Of a stretch of DNA of 64,000 nt, positions 17,359 through 26,219 are shown piece after piece; position 1 is the first letter of the stretch, and each line of letters opens with the position of its first letter. The notes beneath the pieces are model-generated. The model was given only the letters and a program-made list of their open reading frames with translations. It was not told the origin of the DNA and did no database searches. This DNA is from JASHPR01 sp963833885. Lineage in GTDB: Bacteria; Actinomycetota; Actinomycetes; Streptosporangiales; Streptosporangiaceae. The translations under genes were made by a program, and so were the position numbers. The DNA is taken from NCBI GenBank assembly GCA_963833885.1, contig CAWHZU010000007.1, positions 186,001 to 250,000 of the forward strand, written 5' to 3'.

Positions 17359-18198
17359 ATGGCTGCAGCGCTCCCCACGTCACGCCACCTCGAGATCAAC
17401 GGGCTGAAGTTCCACTACCTGGACTGGGGCGGCGACGGGCCGCCGCTGGTCATGTTGCATGGGCTCACCGGCCACGCCCATACCTGGGATCACACGGCGG
17501 CCGCGCTCAGTGCCCGCTACCACGTCTACGTCCTGGACCAGCGGGGCCATGGTGACACCGACTGGGCGTCCCGTTACGGCATCGCTGCGATGCTCGGTGA
17601 CCTGCTCGGCTTCCTTGACGCGCTGCAGCTACCGGTGGTGACCCTGATCGGCCTGTCGATGGGCGGCATCGTGGCGTACCAGTTCACCGCAGCTCATCCG
17701 GAGCGGGTCAGCCGCCTGGTCGTGCTCGACATCGGCCCCGAGATCGCCCCGGCCGGCGGTCGGCAGGTCGCGGCGGCCCTCGTTGACAACAACGTCTTTG
17801 GGTCCGAGGACGAGGCCGTCGCTCATGCGCGCGCCGCCAACCCGCGCCCGACGGACGAGTCGCTCCGGCACCGCGTCTCGCACAACCTGCGGCCGCTGCC
17901 GGACGGCACGCTCACCTACAAGTGGGACAAGGCGCTGCGCGATCTCGGCGCGATCGGCGACGGCCTCAGCCCGGACCAGCGCTGGGCGGCCTGGAACTCG
18001 CTGTGCTGCCCGGTGCTGCTGGTGCGCGGCGACGCGAGCGACATTCTCGCTCCGGAGACCGCCGACCGGATGGTGGCCGGCAACCCGCACGTCAGCCTCG
18101 CCGTCGTGCCGGACTGCGGGCACAGCATCACGCTTGACCGGCCCGAGGGCCTGCTCGATGCGGTCGGCCCCTGGCTCACCGCGACCGAGCCCGGTTAG
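17359..18198 (+). CDS. alpha/beta hydrolase
   Basis: 279-residue alpha/beta hydrolase. Oxyanion motif MLHGLTGH near residue 33, nucleophile elbow GLSMGG near 98, late Asp (RGDASDIL) and His (CGHSITLD) complete the triad. Cytoplasmic, no signal peptide. It resembles the esterase/epoxide-hydrolase/haloperoxidase group; the substrate cannot be inferred. The C-terminus and stop fall inside the first unit of a 17-bp triplicated repeat. Confidence 0.88.
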   Translation: MAAALPTSRHLEINGLKFHYLDWGGDGPPLVMLHGLTGHAHTWDHTAAALSARYHVYVLDQRGHGDTDWASRYGIAAMLGDLLGFLDALQLPVVTLIGLSMGGIVAYQFTAAHPERVSRLVVLDIGPEIAPAGGRQVAAALVDNNVFGSEDEAVAHARAANPRPTDESLRHRVSHNLRPLPDGTLTYKWDKALRDLGAIGDGLSPDQRWAAWNSLCCPVLLVRGDASDILAPETADRMVAGNPHVSLAVVPDCGHSITLDRPEGLLDAVGPWLTATEPG

Positions 18199-18237
18199 AG
18201 CCCGAGCCCGGTTAGAGCCCGAGCCCGGCTAGAGCCC
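18187..18237. repeat. 3 x 17-bp tandem repeat over the hydrolase stop codon
   Basis: Three head-to-tail copies of GAGCCCGGTTAGAGCCC (third copy has one C for T). The first unit contains the hydrolase TAG stop; the array lies between the convergent hydrolase and phosphoesterase genes. Confidence 0.95.
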
Positions 18238-18257
18238 GGGCCCGTGGCCTCGCGCGG

Positions 18258-19661
18258 CTACCAGGAGCCCCACGGCAGGCTCGGTGCGGGCAGCTCCGGC
18301 GGGTCCAGGAACGCGGGCGGGCCGTCCAGGTCGAGCGCGGCCAGCGGTGTGGCCGCCGCGGCGTCCCGGCGGGTCAGCGGCGGCAGGTTCCACGTCTCCT
18401 CGACGAGCCTCAGCACCGAGGTGTGATCGAGGATCTCGCTGCACACGTAGCCGGGCCTGGCGTGGGGCGAGACGACCACCGCGGGAACCCGGAACCCATA
18501 GCGGTCGAAGCCGCGGGGGCCGGCGTCGACGGCCTCGATCTCAGCGATGTAGGTGCCGAAGAACGGCCGCAGGCAGGCCCGGAGCCAGGCCGGCATGTAC
18601 AGGACGCTGCGCCCTTCGATGTCGTCGGGCGGGGGAGCGGCCGGCGGCGGGACGTGGTCGTAGTAGCCGCCGTGCTCGTCGTAGAGCCAGATCAGCAGCG
18701 TGTGCTGCCAGCCCTTGCCGTGCATGACGCGCCGGATCACCTCGGCGGCGAAGCTCTCGCCCTTGCGGATGTCCTGCGGGTTCTCCTCGGAGAAGCTGCC
18801 AAAGTCGGGATCGACGATGCTGAACGCCGGGAGCGTCCCGTTGTCGGCGTCGGTGAAGAAGTGCTTGGCCGTCCTGAGGTGGCGCAGGCAGTTCAGCAGC
18901 CCGAGCGGGTAGAGGTCGGCGGTGAACGTCTTGTTGCCCTTGACCGCGTTCACGACCGGCGGCACCCACCGGGCGAGCGACAGCAGCCGCCGCGCAGCGA
19001 CCAGCCCGGGCCTGCCGAGCAGCCGGGTGAGCAGGATCTTGATCGGGGAGACGTTGTGGTAGTTCACCCAGGAGATGCCGTACTGGTCCAGCAGGTCGAA
19101 GATCGTGCCGGCCGGCGGGTAGTCGACCATGCAGAACGGCAGGTCGTCGATCAGCCCGTGCGCGGTGCCGGAGATCAGGAAGCGGCGGTTCGGGAACGTC
19201 GGTCCCAGGCAGGAGCAGAACCACCGGTCGGCGACCGGGAACGTCTCGGCCAGGCCGTGGTAGAACGGCAGGTCGGCTCCGGACCAGTAGGCCATCGGCT
19301 CGGCGGCGTCGGCCTTGGGCACGGTGACCTGGACGCTGCGCACGAACCCGTCGCAGCGGCCGTCGTCGAACTGGATGTGGCTCGCGTGCCAGCTCTGGGT
19401 GGGGGAGTGGTGCTCCTGCACCGGGCCGGAGGCGTGGTGCAGGGCCACCGGCTTCCCGTCGAGGCCGGTGCTGGTCGCGTCCGGCGTGCCGTCCGGGCCT
19501 AACGGCAGCCCGTCACCGCGTCCGGCGAGCGTGCCGAGGTAGTTGTCGTAGGAGTGGTTCTCCATCATCAGCACGACGATGTGGCGGATGCTGGGGAGCA
19601 GGCTGGTGCCGGCCGGCTTGTCCGGGTCCGGCCGGGCCGATTGGCCCGACGGTGTGGCCAT
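18258..19661 (-). CDS. PF04185 phosphoesterase (phospholipase C/acid phosphatase-like)
   Basis: 467-residue member of the phosphoesterase family that includes bacterial phospholipase C and AcpA. Near the N-terminus VVLMMENHSYDNYLG holds the catalytic/metal Glu-Asn pair. Later FSIVDPDFG and WLYDEHGGYYDHVPPP supply the Asp/Glu/His ligands. There is no signal peptide, so unlike many relatives it appears cytoplasmic or exported by another route. ATG at 19661 follows GGAGGT by eight bases. A second family member lies at 54095-55654. Confidence 0.88.
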   Translation of the reverse strand: MATPSGQSARPDPDKPAGTSLLPSIRHIVVLMMENHSYDNYLGTLAGRGDGLPLGPDGTPDATSTGLDGKPVALHHASGPVQEHHSPTQSWHASHIQFDDGRCDGFVRSVQVTVPKADAAEPMAYWSGADLPFYHGLAETFPVADRWFCSCLGPTFPNRRFLISGTAHGLIDDLPFCMVDYPPAGTIFDLLDQYGISWVNYHNVSPIKILLTRLLGRPGLVAARRLLSLARWVPPVVNAVKGNKTFTADLYPLGLLNCLRHLRTAKHFFTDADNGTLPAFSIVDPDFGSFSEENPQDIRKGESFAAEVIRRVMHGKGWQHTLLIWLYDEHGGYYDHVPPPAAPPPDDIEGRSVLYMPAWLRACLRPFFGTYIAEIEAVDAGPRGFDRYGFRVPAVVVSPHARPGYVCSEILDHTSVLRLVEETWNLPPLTRRDAAAATPLAALDLDGPPAFLDPPELPAPSLPWGSW

Positions 19662-19726
19662 GCCGGGACACCTCCGCAACGCGGGCCTGGGCGGTCTGGA
19701 CCGGAGCGTACCGGAGCCGGGCGAGC

Positions 19727-20707
19727 CTACGGCAGCCGGGCCGGGAGGCCGAACGCCGCGAACAGCCCCGCGTCGATGAAGTTGTGGTGCCCGGTGATCA
19801 GGTCCCCGGAGGTCTCGATGATCTGGACCGCCCACGGTTCGCGCCCGCCGTCGGTTGCCGGAGTGTAGGTCCCGAACGCCGCGCACCCGTTGGCCTCGGT
19901 GGCGATCAGGCACGAGCCGCGGCAGTGCTCGCCCGGTCCGAGGAAGAACTTCTCCAGCTCGGCAGCCCCGCGCAGCCAGAAGTCGAACGGCGGCATGGTC
20001 ATCACGGCGTCCTCGTGCAGCAGCGACACCAGGGACGTGATGTCGTAGCGCTCGAATGCGTCCACGTAGCGGGCGAGCAGCGCCCGCTGGCCTCCGCTGG
20101 CCACGTCGGGGACGGGCTCGTCGGTGTTGCGTTCGGACATGGTGGCGCGTGCCCGCTGCAGCGCACTGTTCACCGAGGCGACGCTGGTGTCGAGCAGGTC
20201 GGCGACCTCAGCCGCCTGCCAGCGCAGCACCTCGCGCAGGATCAGCACGGCCCGCTGCCGGGCGGGCAGGTACTGCAGCGCGGCGACGAATGCCAGGCGA
20301 ACGCTCTCCTTCGACGCCGCGAGCTCGGCCGGGTCGCCGCTCTCCGGCAGCACCCGGGTGTCCGGGATCGGCTGCAGCCAGGTGTGGTCTGGCAGCGTCG
20401 CGCCGGTGAACGAGTCGCTGGCCCGGGACGGTCCCATGTCCATCGGCCTGGCCCGGCGCTGGCTGCCGCGCAGCATGTCGAGGCACACGTTGGTCGCGAT
20501 GCGGTACAGCCATGACCGCGTGGCCGACCGGCCCTCGAAGCCCTCGAAGCCGCGCCAGCCGCGGACGATCGTCTCCTGTACCGCGTCCTCGGCGTCGAAC
20601 ACCGACCCGAGCATCCGGTAGCAGTAGCCGGTCAGTTCACGGCGGTACTGCTCCAGGTCCTCCGCCAGGGCCTGGCCACCGCCAACTGTGCCGGAATGAG
20701 GGGTCAT
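19727..20707 (-). CDS. ECF sigma factor with SnoaL-like C-terminal domain
   Basis: 326 residues. Sigma region 2 (LTGYCYRMLGSVFDAEDAVQ, then IATNVCLDMLRG), region 4 (LPARQRAVLILREVLRWQAAEVADLL), and a C-terminal SnoaL/NTF2-like domain (YVDAFERYDITSLVSLLHEDA). This architecture matches the SigG-like ECF56 group, in which the C-terminal domain controls activity without a classical anti-sigma gene; none is adjacent here. ATG at 20707 chosen; 20716 and 20746 are possible. It is divergent from the type VII-like pair across 257 bases. Confidence 0.88.
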   Translation of the reverse strand: MTPHSGTVGGGQALAEDLEQYRRELTGYCYRMLGSVFDAEDAVQETIVRGWRGFEGFEGRSATRSWLYRIATNVCLDMLRGSQRRARPMDMGPSRASDSFTGATLPDHTWLQPIPDTRVLPESGDPAELAASKESVRLAFVAALQYLPARQRAVLILREVLRWQAAEVADLLDTSVASVNSALQRARATMSERNTDEPVPDVASGGQRALLARYVDAFERYDITSLVSLLHEDAVMTMPPFDFWLRGAAELEKFFLGPGEHCRGSCLIATEANGCAAFGTYTPATDGGREPWAVQIIETSGDLITGHHNFIDAGLFAAFGLPARLP

Positions 20708-20787
20708 GTCACCGACCATACTGGCGGCCGCCGACAGAACGGCCACGGTCAGGCGCGCGCGGCCGGCCTGGCAGGCTCCCGGCAGCT

Positions 20788-20809
20788 CCCGGGCGGCACC
20801 CGGGCGGCA
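20788..20809. repeat. 2 x 11-bp tandem repeat in the sigma/ESX intergenic region
   Basis: CCCGGGCGGCA occurs twice in direct tandem. The surrounding 257-base divergent intergenic region (20708-20964) must hold promoters for both sides; I see no unambiguous -35/-10 pair. Confidence 0.8.
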
Positions 20810-20964
20810 CCCCGTCGGCGGGCACGCACCGCCGCGCGCAGACCGAGCCTTTTCCCAGCCTTTTTATGTGCGCGGCCCGGGCCGAAGCGTGGTGGTTTGC
20901 GATAGCTTGGGACCCATATCGGTGGGATTCTGTCAACTAGGGGAGCGCACGCGAGGAGTCCGGG

Positions 20965-21273
20965 GTGGGTGCTGGCGGATTTCAGGTAACTCTGGCTGAA
21001 CTGGCCGATACGGCGACGGTCTTCAACAAGCAGTCGGACACGTTCGAGGCGATCATGCCGAACGGGGGTCCTGCCGTGCCGGATGGTGGCGGCGGCGATG
21101 TCGACGCTGCCATGGACGCCGCCGTCAAATTGCTGGGCGCCCTGCACCAGCAGATGGCGGCCGTGATCGCCAACCACGGCGCCAAGCTGTCGGCCGCCCA
21201 CGACAACTATGAGCGCACCGAGGAAAGCAACATCCAGCTCATCCACGACATCGGCATTCAAGGGCAGGTGTGA
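20965..21273 (+). CDS. small helical type VII secretion-associated protein (EspC/WXG100-like)
   Basis: 102-residue, mostly helical protein beginning FQVTLAELADTATVF, the pattern of EspC/ESX-type small secreted partners, with a second helix around residues 55-90 and a glycine-rich loop (VPDGGGGDVD) between. It lacks a strict WxG turn. GTG start at 20965 with GAGGAG upstream. Its stop overlaps the next gene's start as GTGA. It is probably the export partner or targeting helper of the 498-residue protein. No secretion ATPase is in this window. Confidence 0.7.
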   Translation: MGAGGFQVTLAELADTATVFNKQSDTFEAIMPNGGPAVPDGGGGDVDAAMDAAVKLLGALHQQMAAVIANHGAKLSAAHDNYERTEESNIQLIHDIGIQGQV

Positions 21274-22766
21274 CCCCGGTGGTTGCCGCTCTCGCGCTCA
21301 AGCCGCTCGCCCCGTTCTCCTACAACTGGGTGGGCGGCAACATCCGCGGCCTCGCGGCCCTGGCCGGGACCCTGTACGGGTACGCGCCCAAGATGGACGC
21401 GGTGGCGGACGCGCTCGATGGGCAGGTCGGCCAGCTCGTGAACGGGGCGGGCTGGCAGGGCGACGCGGCGTCGTCGTTCAAGGCATCCTGGAGCAAGGAT
21501 TCGCAGACCTCCCGGGCACTCGGACTGGCCACCGACCAGGTCGGCCAGATCGTGGACTGGCTTGCGGTCAGCCTGTCGATGCTCGAGTCAGAGGTCGAAA
21601 TGGCGGCAAGCGCGGCGAAGCAGCACGGGGTGACGATCGGTGCGAATGGCGCGCCTTCGGTGTTCATTGGCCCGACTACCAGCACCACAGAAAAAGAAGC
21701 GCAAGAGTGGGGCAACTGGTACCAGACGTACTACACGGACATCATGCAACAGGCCCAGCAGGCCCGGAGCACGGCCGCGGGCGCCCTTGCGCAGACCGGC
21801 GAGCAGATCGTCTCGCCCAAGACCAGCGGCACCAAGAGCGTCCCCGCCGGTGACGGCCCGCAGGGGATGAACCCCGGTGACGACATCACCGTGGGCGACC
21901 TGCTCGGTGACCTCGTGGCGACCCCGGCGGCGTGGTCCAGGGTGGCCGGGGAGAAGCTGGACGACGCCAGGACCTCGCTCTCGTCGGCCAGGGACGCGAT
22001 CCTCAAGCTGCGCAAGGACCTCGGGGAAAACACCGTGATACCCGATAACCTGCTGAGCGACCTCAAGTCGAACATGTCCTCGGCCATTTCCGACAGCCGG
22101 GCTGTGCAGGCGGCTGACAAGATCAACAACGCGGTCTTCTCGGTGCTCGACACGCGCGTCAGCGACGTCACAAAGGTCGTGAACGAGGGCCTTTCCAAGC
22201 TCCGGGGCAACAGCGATGCCAAGACGACGACTGTCCCCGATCCCGATGCCGGCGACGGCGCGGACGGCGCGGACGGCGTACTTTCCAAGCTGACCGACTT
22301 CGGCAAGGACATCCCGGTACTCGACATACTGGCCACGGCCGGCGGGACATACCTCGGCGTCAAGGGCGCGGAGGCCGACGGCCAGTCGCTGGACGTGGCA
22401 ATCCCCGAGCAGCTCGCAGCGAACGTCGGTTCGCTCACGGCGGGCGCGTTCGTCGGTGGTGCGGTGGGCGGTGCGCTCGCCGGAACCGAGGTCGTCAGCG
22501 GTCTCGCGGTCGGCGGTCTCGCGGTCGGCGGCGCCGTGGCCGCCGCGGGAGGCGTCCTGGCCGGCGGCATCATTGCCGTGGGCGTGGGGGACTTCGCCAC
22601 CCACCTGTTCCAGGAGAACTGGAGCGCCGACATCCACAAAGACGGCGTTGTCGGCGGCGTGCTCGACGGCATAGGTCACAGTGGGGCCGAGACCGGTCAG
22701 GACATCGCGAACGTGGGCAAGGACGTCGGCCACTCCGTCGCGAAGGTGTGGGACAGCATCTTCTGA
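21270..22766 (+). CDS. LXG/WXG-like type VII secretion substrate with glycine-zipper C-terminus
   Basis: 498 residues. The N-terminal 150 form a WXG100-like helical hairpin with turn GAGWQGDAASSFKASW near residue 60. A central helical region (about 205-310) follows. Residues about 385-445 are strongly Gly/Ala/Val-rich (for example AGAFVGGAVGGALAG and GGLAVGGAVAAAGGVLAGG), a glycine zipper able to insert in membranes. The C-terminus is short and hydrophilic. Known LXG toxins such as TelE use a glycine-zipper pore, so a membrane-acting effector is a reasonable guess. Overlaps its small partner; ends four bases before a convergent unknown gene. Confidence 0.7.
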   Translation: MTPVVAALALKPLAPFSYNWVGGNIRGLAALAGTLYGYAPKMDAVADALDGQVGQLVNGAGWQGDAASSFKASWSKDSQTSRALGLATDQVGQIVDWLAVSLSMLESEVEMAASAAKQHGVTIGANGAPSVFIGPTTSTTEKEAQEWGNWYQTYYTDIMQQAQQARSTAAGALAQTGEQIVSPKTSGTKSVPAGDGPQGMNPGDDITVGDLLGDLVATPAAWSRVAGEKLDDARTSLSSARDAILKLRKDLGENTVIPDNLLSDLKSNMSSAISDSRAVQAADKINNAVFSVLDTRVSDVTKVVNEGLSKLRGNSDAKTTTVPDPDAGDGADGADGVLSKLTDFGKDIPVLDILATAGGTYLGVKGAEADGQSLDVAIPEQLAANVGSLTAGAFVGGAVGGALAGTEVVSGLAVGGLAVGGAVAAAGGVLAGGIIAVGVGDFATHLFQENWSADIHKDGVVGGVLDGIGHSGAETGQDIANVGKDVGHSVAKVWDSIF

Positions 22767-22770
22767 GCGT

Positions 22771-23604
22771 CTATCCCGCGCGGATGATCAGGTCGGCGGG
22801 GTCGCGGACGCGGAAGCCGAAGATGTCCACGCACACCCCGCCGGTCTCGGCGGCCAGGCCCAGGCCCATGGCCCCCACCGCGCGGGCCACCTCCGGGTCC
22901 GCCCCCTGGGCTGCCTGCCCGGCGTCCACGGTGATCAGCGAGGTGTCTTCGAACGTCCAGGACGGGTCCAGCACCTCGGGCGCTCCCGGCCCAAGGGCCA
23001 GCGTCGACTTGGGCATCGCCGCCGGAAGCGGCGGCCAGTACCGTACCTGCGCCACTGTGCCGCTGCCGAGCAACGTGATCACGTTGTCTGAGCGCGGGTC
23101 TCCCAGCGCCAGTGCTGGCGCGTACCGCGATGCCACGCTGAGCAGGCCGGCCGCGTCTATCTCGCGGACAGTGAACACATAGGCCCGCAGCGGCTGCGTC
23201 ACCTCGTCCGGGTGCGGGTACCACAATCCGCCGAATCGTGCCGCCAGGCCACCCAGGAGGTACTTCGACCTATCGATGTACTCCCGGTCGATTTGCCGCC
23301 TGTCCCGCTGGCTCTTGCCCCACTCCGCTCCGTCCCAGTCGGTAAAGAACGCGCACGTGATGTCGGCCGGCAGGCCCGCCCGGTTACCTGTTTCCGGGCT
23401 GATGGCGGTCGCCGGGTGCAGGCAGAAGTGGCCTCCGTCCGCGTAGATCGCGCCGGGATTCTTCCGATGCGGCTTGGCCTCCGGGCGGTACTGCCGGCAG
23501 GCGTCGAGCATCCGGTCCGGGCCGGGATCGGCAGGCAGGGTCAGCCGTACGCCCTTGGTCAGGCTCTCCAGCATGGTGTCATCGCGGGAGCGGAACAACG
23601 CCAT
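22771..23604 (-). CDS. uncharacterised protein (277 aa)
   Basis: Not recognised. Soluble, 277 residues, Trp/Tyr/Pro-rich with a central FFTDWDGAEWG stretch and HPDEVTQPLRAYVF. I start at ATG 23604 (GAAAGGG upstream). It is convergent with the glycine-zipper protein, only four bases away. That tight apposition could mean a functional partner (cognate immunity or regulator) or just dense packing; nothing in the sequence decides it. Confidence 0.6.
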   Translation of the reverse strand: MALFRSRDDTMLESLTKGVRLTLPADPGPDRMLDACRQYRPEAKPHRKNPGAIYADGGHFCLHPATAISPETGNRAGLPADITCAFFTDWDGAEWGKSQRDRRQIDREYIDRSKYLLGGLAARFGGLWYPHPDEVTQPLRAYVFTVREIDAAGLLSVASRYAPALALGDPRSDNVITLLGSGTVAQVRYWPPLPAAMPKSTLALGPGAPEVLDPSWTFEDTSLITVDAGQAAQGADPEVARAVGAMGLGLAAETGGVCVDIFGFRVRDPADLIIRAG

Positions 23605-23662
23605 GACGGACGCCCTTTCAGTATGCAGAATCGCGGGCACCAGGGTAGCGCCCGGCCAGAGG

Positions 23663-24157
23663 TCAGCCGCCGGCCTGGGCCGCGTGCATCAGGAAGCCCC
23701 GGTACGGCGCGCGGCAGCTACGGTCATAGCTCACCTCGGCCCGCGCCGAGAAGAGCGCGAAGAAGACCGTCGCCACGATGAAGCCGTATATCCCGCCGTG
23801 GAAGTGCATTGCCTCCCGGACGGTCGCACCCAGGCACACGCCGAGCAGAAGGAACGGTACATAGACGAACACCGCCAGGCCGTTGCCCGGCAGATACCGC
23901 TCCGGGCGCACGGTAGCCGCCAGGTCGGGTCGCGCCGCGAGCAGCGTCCTGCGGGCCCGGCGGTTCCCGGCGGCGACCACGCCCATGACTATTAACCCGA
24001 CGACCACGAGCACGGCCGCCGTCCTGGCGAACGTGTGAAGGCCGGTCGTGACCGCGCCCAGGACCACGAGGATCACCATCGAAGCCAGCCCGAAGCAGCT
24101 CAGCACCACGGCTCCCTGGCTGAGCCGCCGCAGCGCGGCAGTCGCCGGTTGTTGCAT
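23663..24157 (-). CDS. four-helix membrane protein (164 aa)
   Basis: Integral membrane protein with four hydrophobic segments in two pairs: GAVVLSCFGLASMVILVVLG and VLVVVGLIVMGVVA, then LAVFVYVPFLLLGVCLGA and YGFIVATVFFALFSA. The pairs are separated by a basic cytoplasmic loop (NRRARRTLLAARP). No family recognised. Directly downstream of, and nine bases from, the TrpB2 gene on the same strand, so possibly co-transcribed. Confidence 0.65.
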   Translation of the reverse strand: MQQPATAALRRLSQGAVVLSCFGLASMVILVVLGAVTTGLHTFARTAAVLVVVGLIVMGVVAAGNRRARRTLLAARPDLAATVRPERYLPGNGLAVFVYVPFLLLGVCLGATVREAMHFHGGIYGFIVATVFFALFSARAEVSYDRSCRAPYRGFLMHAAQAGG

Positions 24158-24165
24158 CTACTAGC

Positions 24166-25527
24166 TCACACCCCGGCGGGCAGGCCGGCCAGCGCCGCCT
24201 CGAGCTGCTGCTCCGGGAGCTCGAAGTCCTTCAGCTCGCCGGCCAGGTAGTCGCCGTACGCCTGCAGGTCCAGCAGCCCGTGCCCGCACAGAGCGGTGAG
24301 GATGACCTTCTCCTCACCGGTCTCCTTGCAGCGCAGCGCCTCCTCGATGCAGGCCGCCACCGCGTGCGTGGGCTCGGGCGCGGGAACGATCCCCTCGGTC
24401 CGGGCAAACCGCAGCCCGGCGGCGAAGCACTCCGACTGCGGCTTGGCCACGGCCTCGATCAGCCCCAGTTCGTAGATGTGCGACAGCAGCGGCGACATGC
24501 CGTGGTAGCGCAGCCCGCCTGCGTGGATGGGGTCCGGGATGAAGTCGTGCCCGAGCGTGTGCATCTTCAGCAGCGGGGTCATGCCCGCGGTGTCGCCGAA
24601 GTCGTAGGCGTACACGCCGCGGGTGAACGACGGGCAGGCCGCAGGCTCGACCGCACGGATCACGGGGTTCATCCGCCCGGCCAGCTTCTCCCGCAGGAAC
24701 GGGAACGCCAGCCCGCCGAAGTTGGACCCGCCGCCGGTGCAGCCGACGATCACGTCGGGTGTGTCGCCGGCCTGCGCGAGTTGCTTGATCGCTTCCTCGC
24801 CGATGACCGTCTGGTGCAGCAGCACGTGGTTGAGCACGCTGCCGAGCGCGTATCTGGTGTCTGGATGAGTGGCCGCTACCTCCACGGCCTCGCTGATCGC
24901 GATGCCCAGGCTGCCGGTGGAGTCCGGGTGCGCGGCGAGCACGGCCCGCCCGGCGTTGGTCACCTTGGACGGGCTCGGGTGCACCTTCGCGCCGTAGGTC
25001 TCCATCAGCAGCTTGCGATACGGCTTCTGGTCATAGGAGGCGCGGACCATCCACACCTCGACCTCCAGGCCGAACAGCGCGGACGCGAACGCCAGCGCGC
25101 TGCCCCACTGACCGGCGCCGGTCTCGGTGGTGAGCTTGGTGACGCCCTCGGCCGCGTTGTAGTAGGCCTGCGGCACCGCGGTGTTGGGCTTGTGCGAGCC
25201 TGCCGGGCTGCCGCCCTCGTACTTGTAGTAGATCCGGGCCGGGGTGCCGAGGTCCTTTTCCAGCCGGCGCGCCCGGAACAGCGGCGTGGGCCGCCACAGC
25301 CGGTAGACGTCGATCACGTCGTCGGGGATCGCGATGTACCGATCCGGCGACACCTCCTGCGCGATCAGCGCGGCCGGGAACAGCGGCGCGAGGTCGTCGG
25401 GGCCGACCGGCTCGCGGGTGCCCGGATGCAGTGGCGGCGGCGGCGGTGCGGGCAGGTCGGCGATGACGTTGTACCACTCCCGCGGCATCTCGGATTCCTG
25501 CAGCACGTACTTGACCTGACGATCCAT
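24166..25527 (-). CDS. tryptophan synthase beta-like protein TrpB2
   Basis: 453-residue fold-type II PLP enzyme of the TrpB2 class, longer at the N-terminus than TrpB1. PLP Lys in GSPAGSHKPN; phosphate-binding loop GCTGGGSNFGG. TrpB2 proteins make tryptophan from indole and serine (some also use O-phosphoserine) and usually act without a TrpA partner; none is adjacent. ATG 25527 follows GGGGAG; a GTG at 25542 is less well placed. Likely indole salvage. Confidence 0.9.
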   Translation of the reverse strand: MDRQVKYVLQESEMPREWYNVIADLPAPPPPPLHPGTREPVGPDDLAPLFPAALIAQEVSPDRYIAIPDDVIDVYRLWRPTPLFRARRLEKDLGTPARIYYKYEGGSPAGSHKPNTAVPQAYYNAAEGVTKLTTETGAGQWGSALAFASALFGLEVEVWMVRASYDQKPYRKLLMETYGAKVHPSPSKVTNAGRAVLAAHPDSTGSLGIAISEAVEVAATHPDTRYALGSVLNHVLLHQTVIGEEAIKQLAQAGDTPDVIVGCTGGGSNFGGLAFPFLREKLAGRMNPVIRAVEPAACPSFTRGVYAYDFGDTAGMTPLLKMHTLGHDFIPDPIHAGGLRYHGMSPLLSHIYELGLIEAVAKPQSECFAAGLRFARTEGIVPAPEPTHAVAACIEEALRCKETGEEKVILTALCGHGLLDLQAYGDYLAGELKDFELPEQQLEAALAGLPAGV

Positions 25528-25685
25528 GGAGTTCTCCCCCAAGCGTCGCGGAACCGGGACAACGGGCCTTTACGCAACGCTAGCGGAGAGCCTGGTTCCG
25601 GAGAAGGTGGCCTGGCCAGCGGGCTGCGAGGGGATCGGGAGATGGGTGAGGCCAGGCAGGGGATTGCAAGGGGAGCTGGTGGGTA

Positions 25686-26162
25686 TCAGCGCGGATTGTC
25701 GGGCCAGGACGGCGGTGGCGGGCCCTGGGTCCGCTCGGGGGGCAGGGTCCCCTGGGGTGACTGGGCTCTCTCGGGGGGTTGAGTCCGCTGCGGCGACTCG
25801 GTGGACTGGGCCCACTGGGATGGCTGGGCGCGCTCGGGTGCCGTCGCGGCAGCGCCGGGCCAGGCCGACTGGGGCGGCGCTTTCGGCATCGCGGCCGCGT
25901 AGGCCCCGGCCGCCGGCATTCCCTCAGGCTGCGCCTGGCCCGCCAGCGTCGGCCGGGTGGTTCTGATCGCCCCGCCCACCGCGATGACGAAGGCCGCGAG
26001 CCAGCCCACGCCGGTCCAGCCGAGCGCCAGGGACAGCACGGCGATCGGGCCCTGGTGGGGCAGTTTGTACAGCGCCGCAATGATCAGCGGCATGACCCAG
26101 GTGCCGAGCAACGCGACTATGAAGATAAAGCGAACCACGTGCCGAGCGTAAACCCTGCCCAT
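25686..26162 (-). CDS. superinfection-immunity-like membrane protein with Pro/Gln-rich tail
   Basis: 158 residues. Residues 9-70 form two membrane helices around ALYKLPHQGPIAVLSLALGW, matching the small superinfection-immunity family (named after phage T4 Imm, widespread in chromosomes). Residues 80-158 are a low-complexity cytosolic tail rich in Pro, Gln, Ser and Glu with repeats of PPERAQ/PPERTQ. The ATG at 26162 is used. In phages the family blocks DNA entry; in chromosomes its role is generally unproven. The long tail is unusual for the family. Confidence 0.65.
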   Translation of the reverse strand: MGRVYARHVVRFIFIVALLGTWVMPLIIAALYKLPHQGPIAVLSLALGWTGVGWLAAFVIAVGGAIRTTRPTLAGQAQPEGMPAAGAYAAAMPKAPPQSAWPGAAATAPERAQPSQWAQSTESPQRTQPPERAQSPQGTLPPERTQGPPPPSWPDNPR

Positions 26163-26219
26163 TCAGGGGTCCATGAGCCGCGCAGGAACATCCTTTCCAT
26201 ACGTTCTTGTTTGCCAGCG

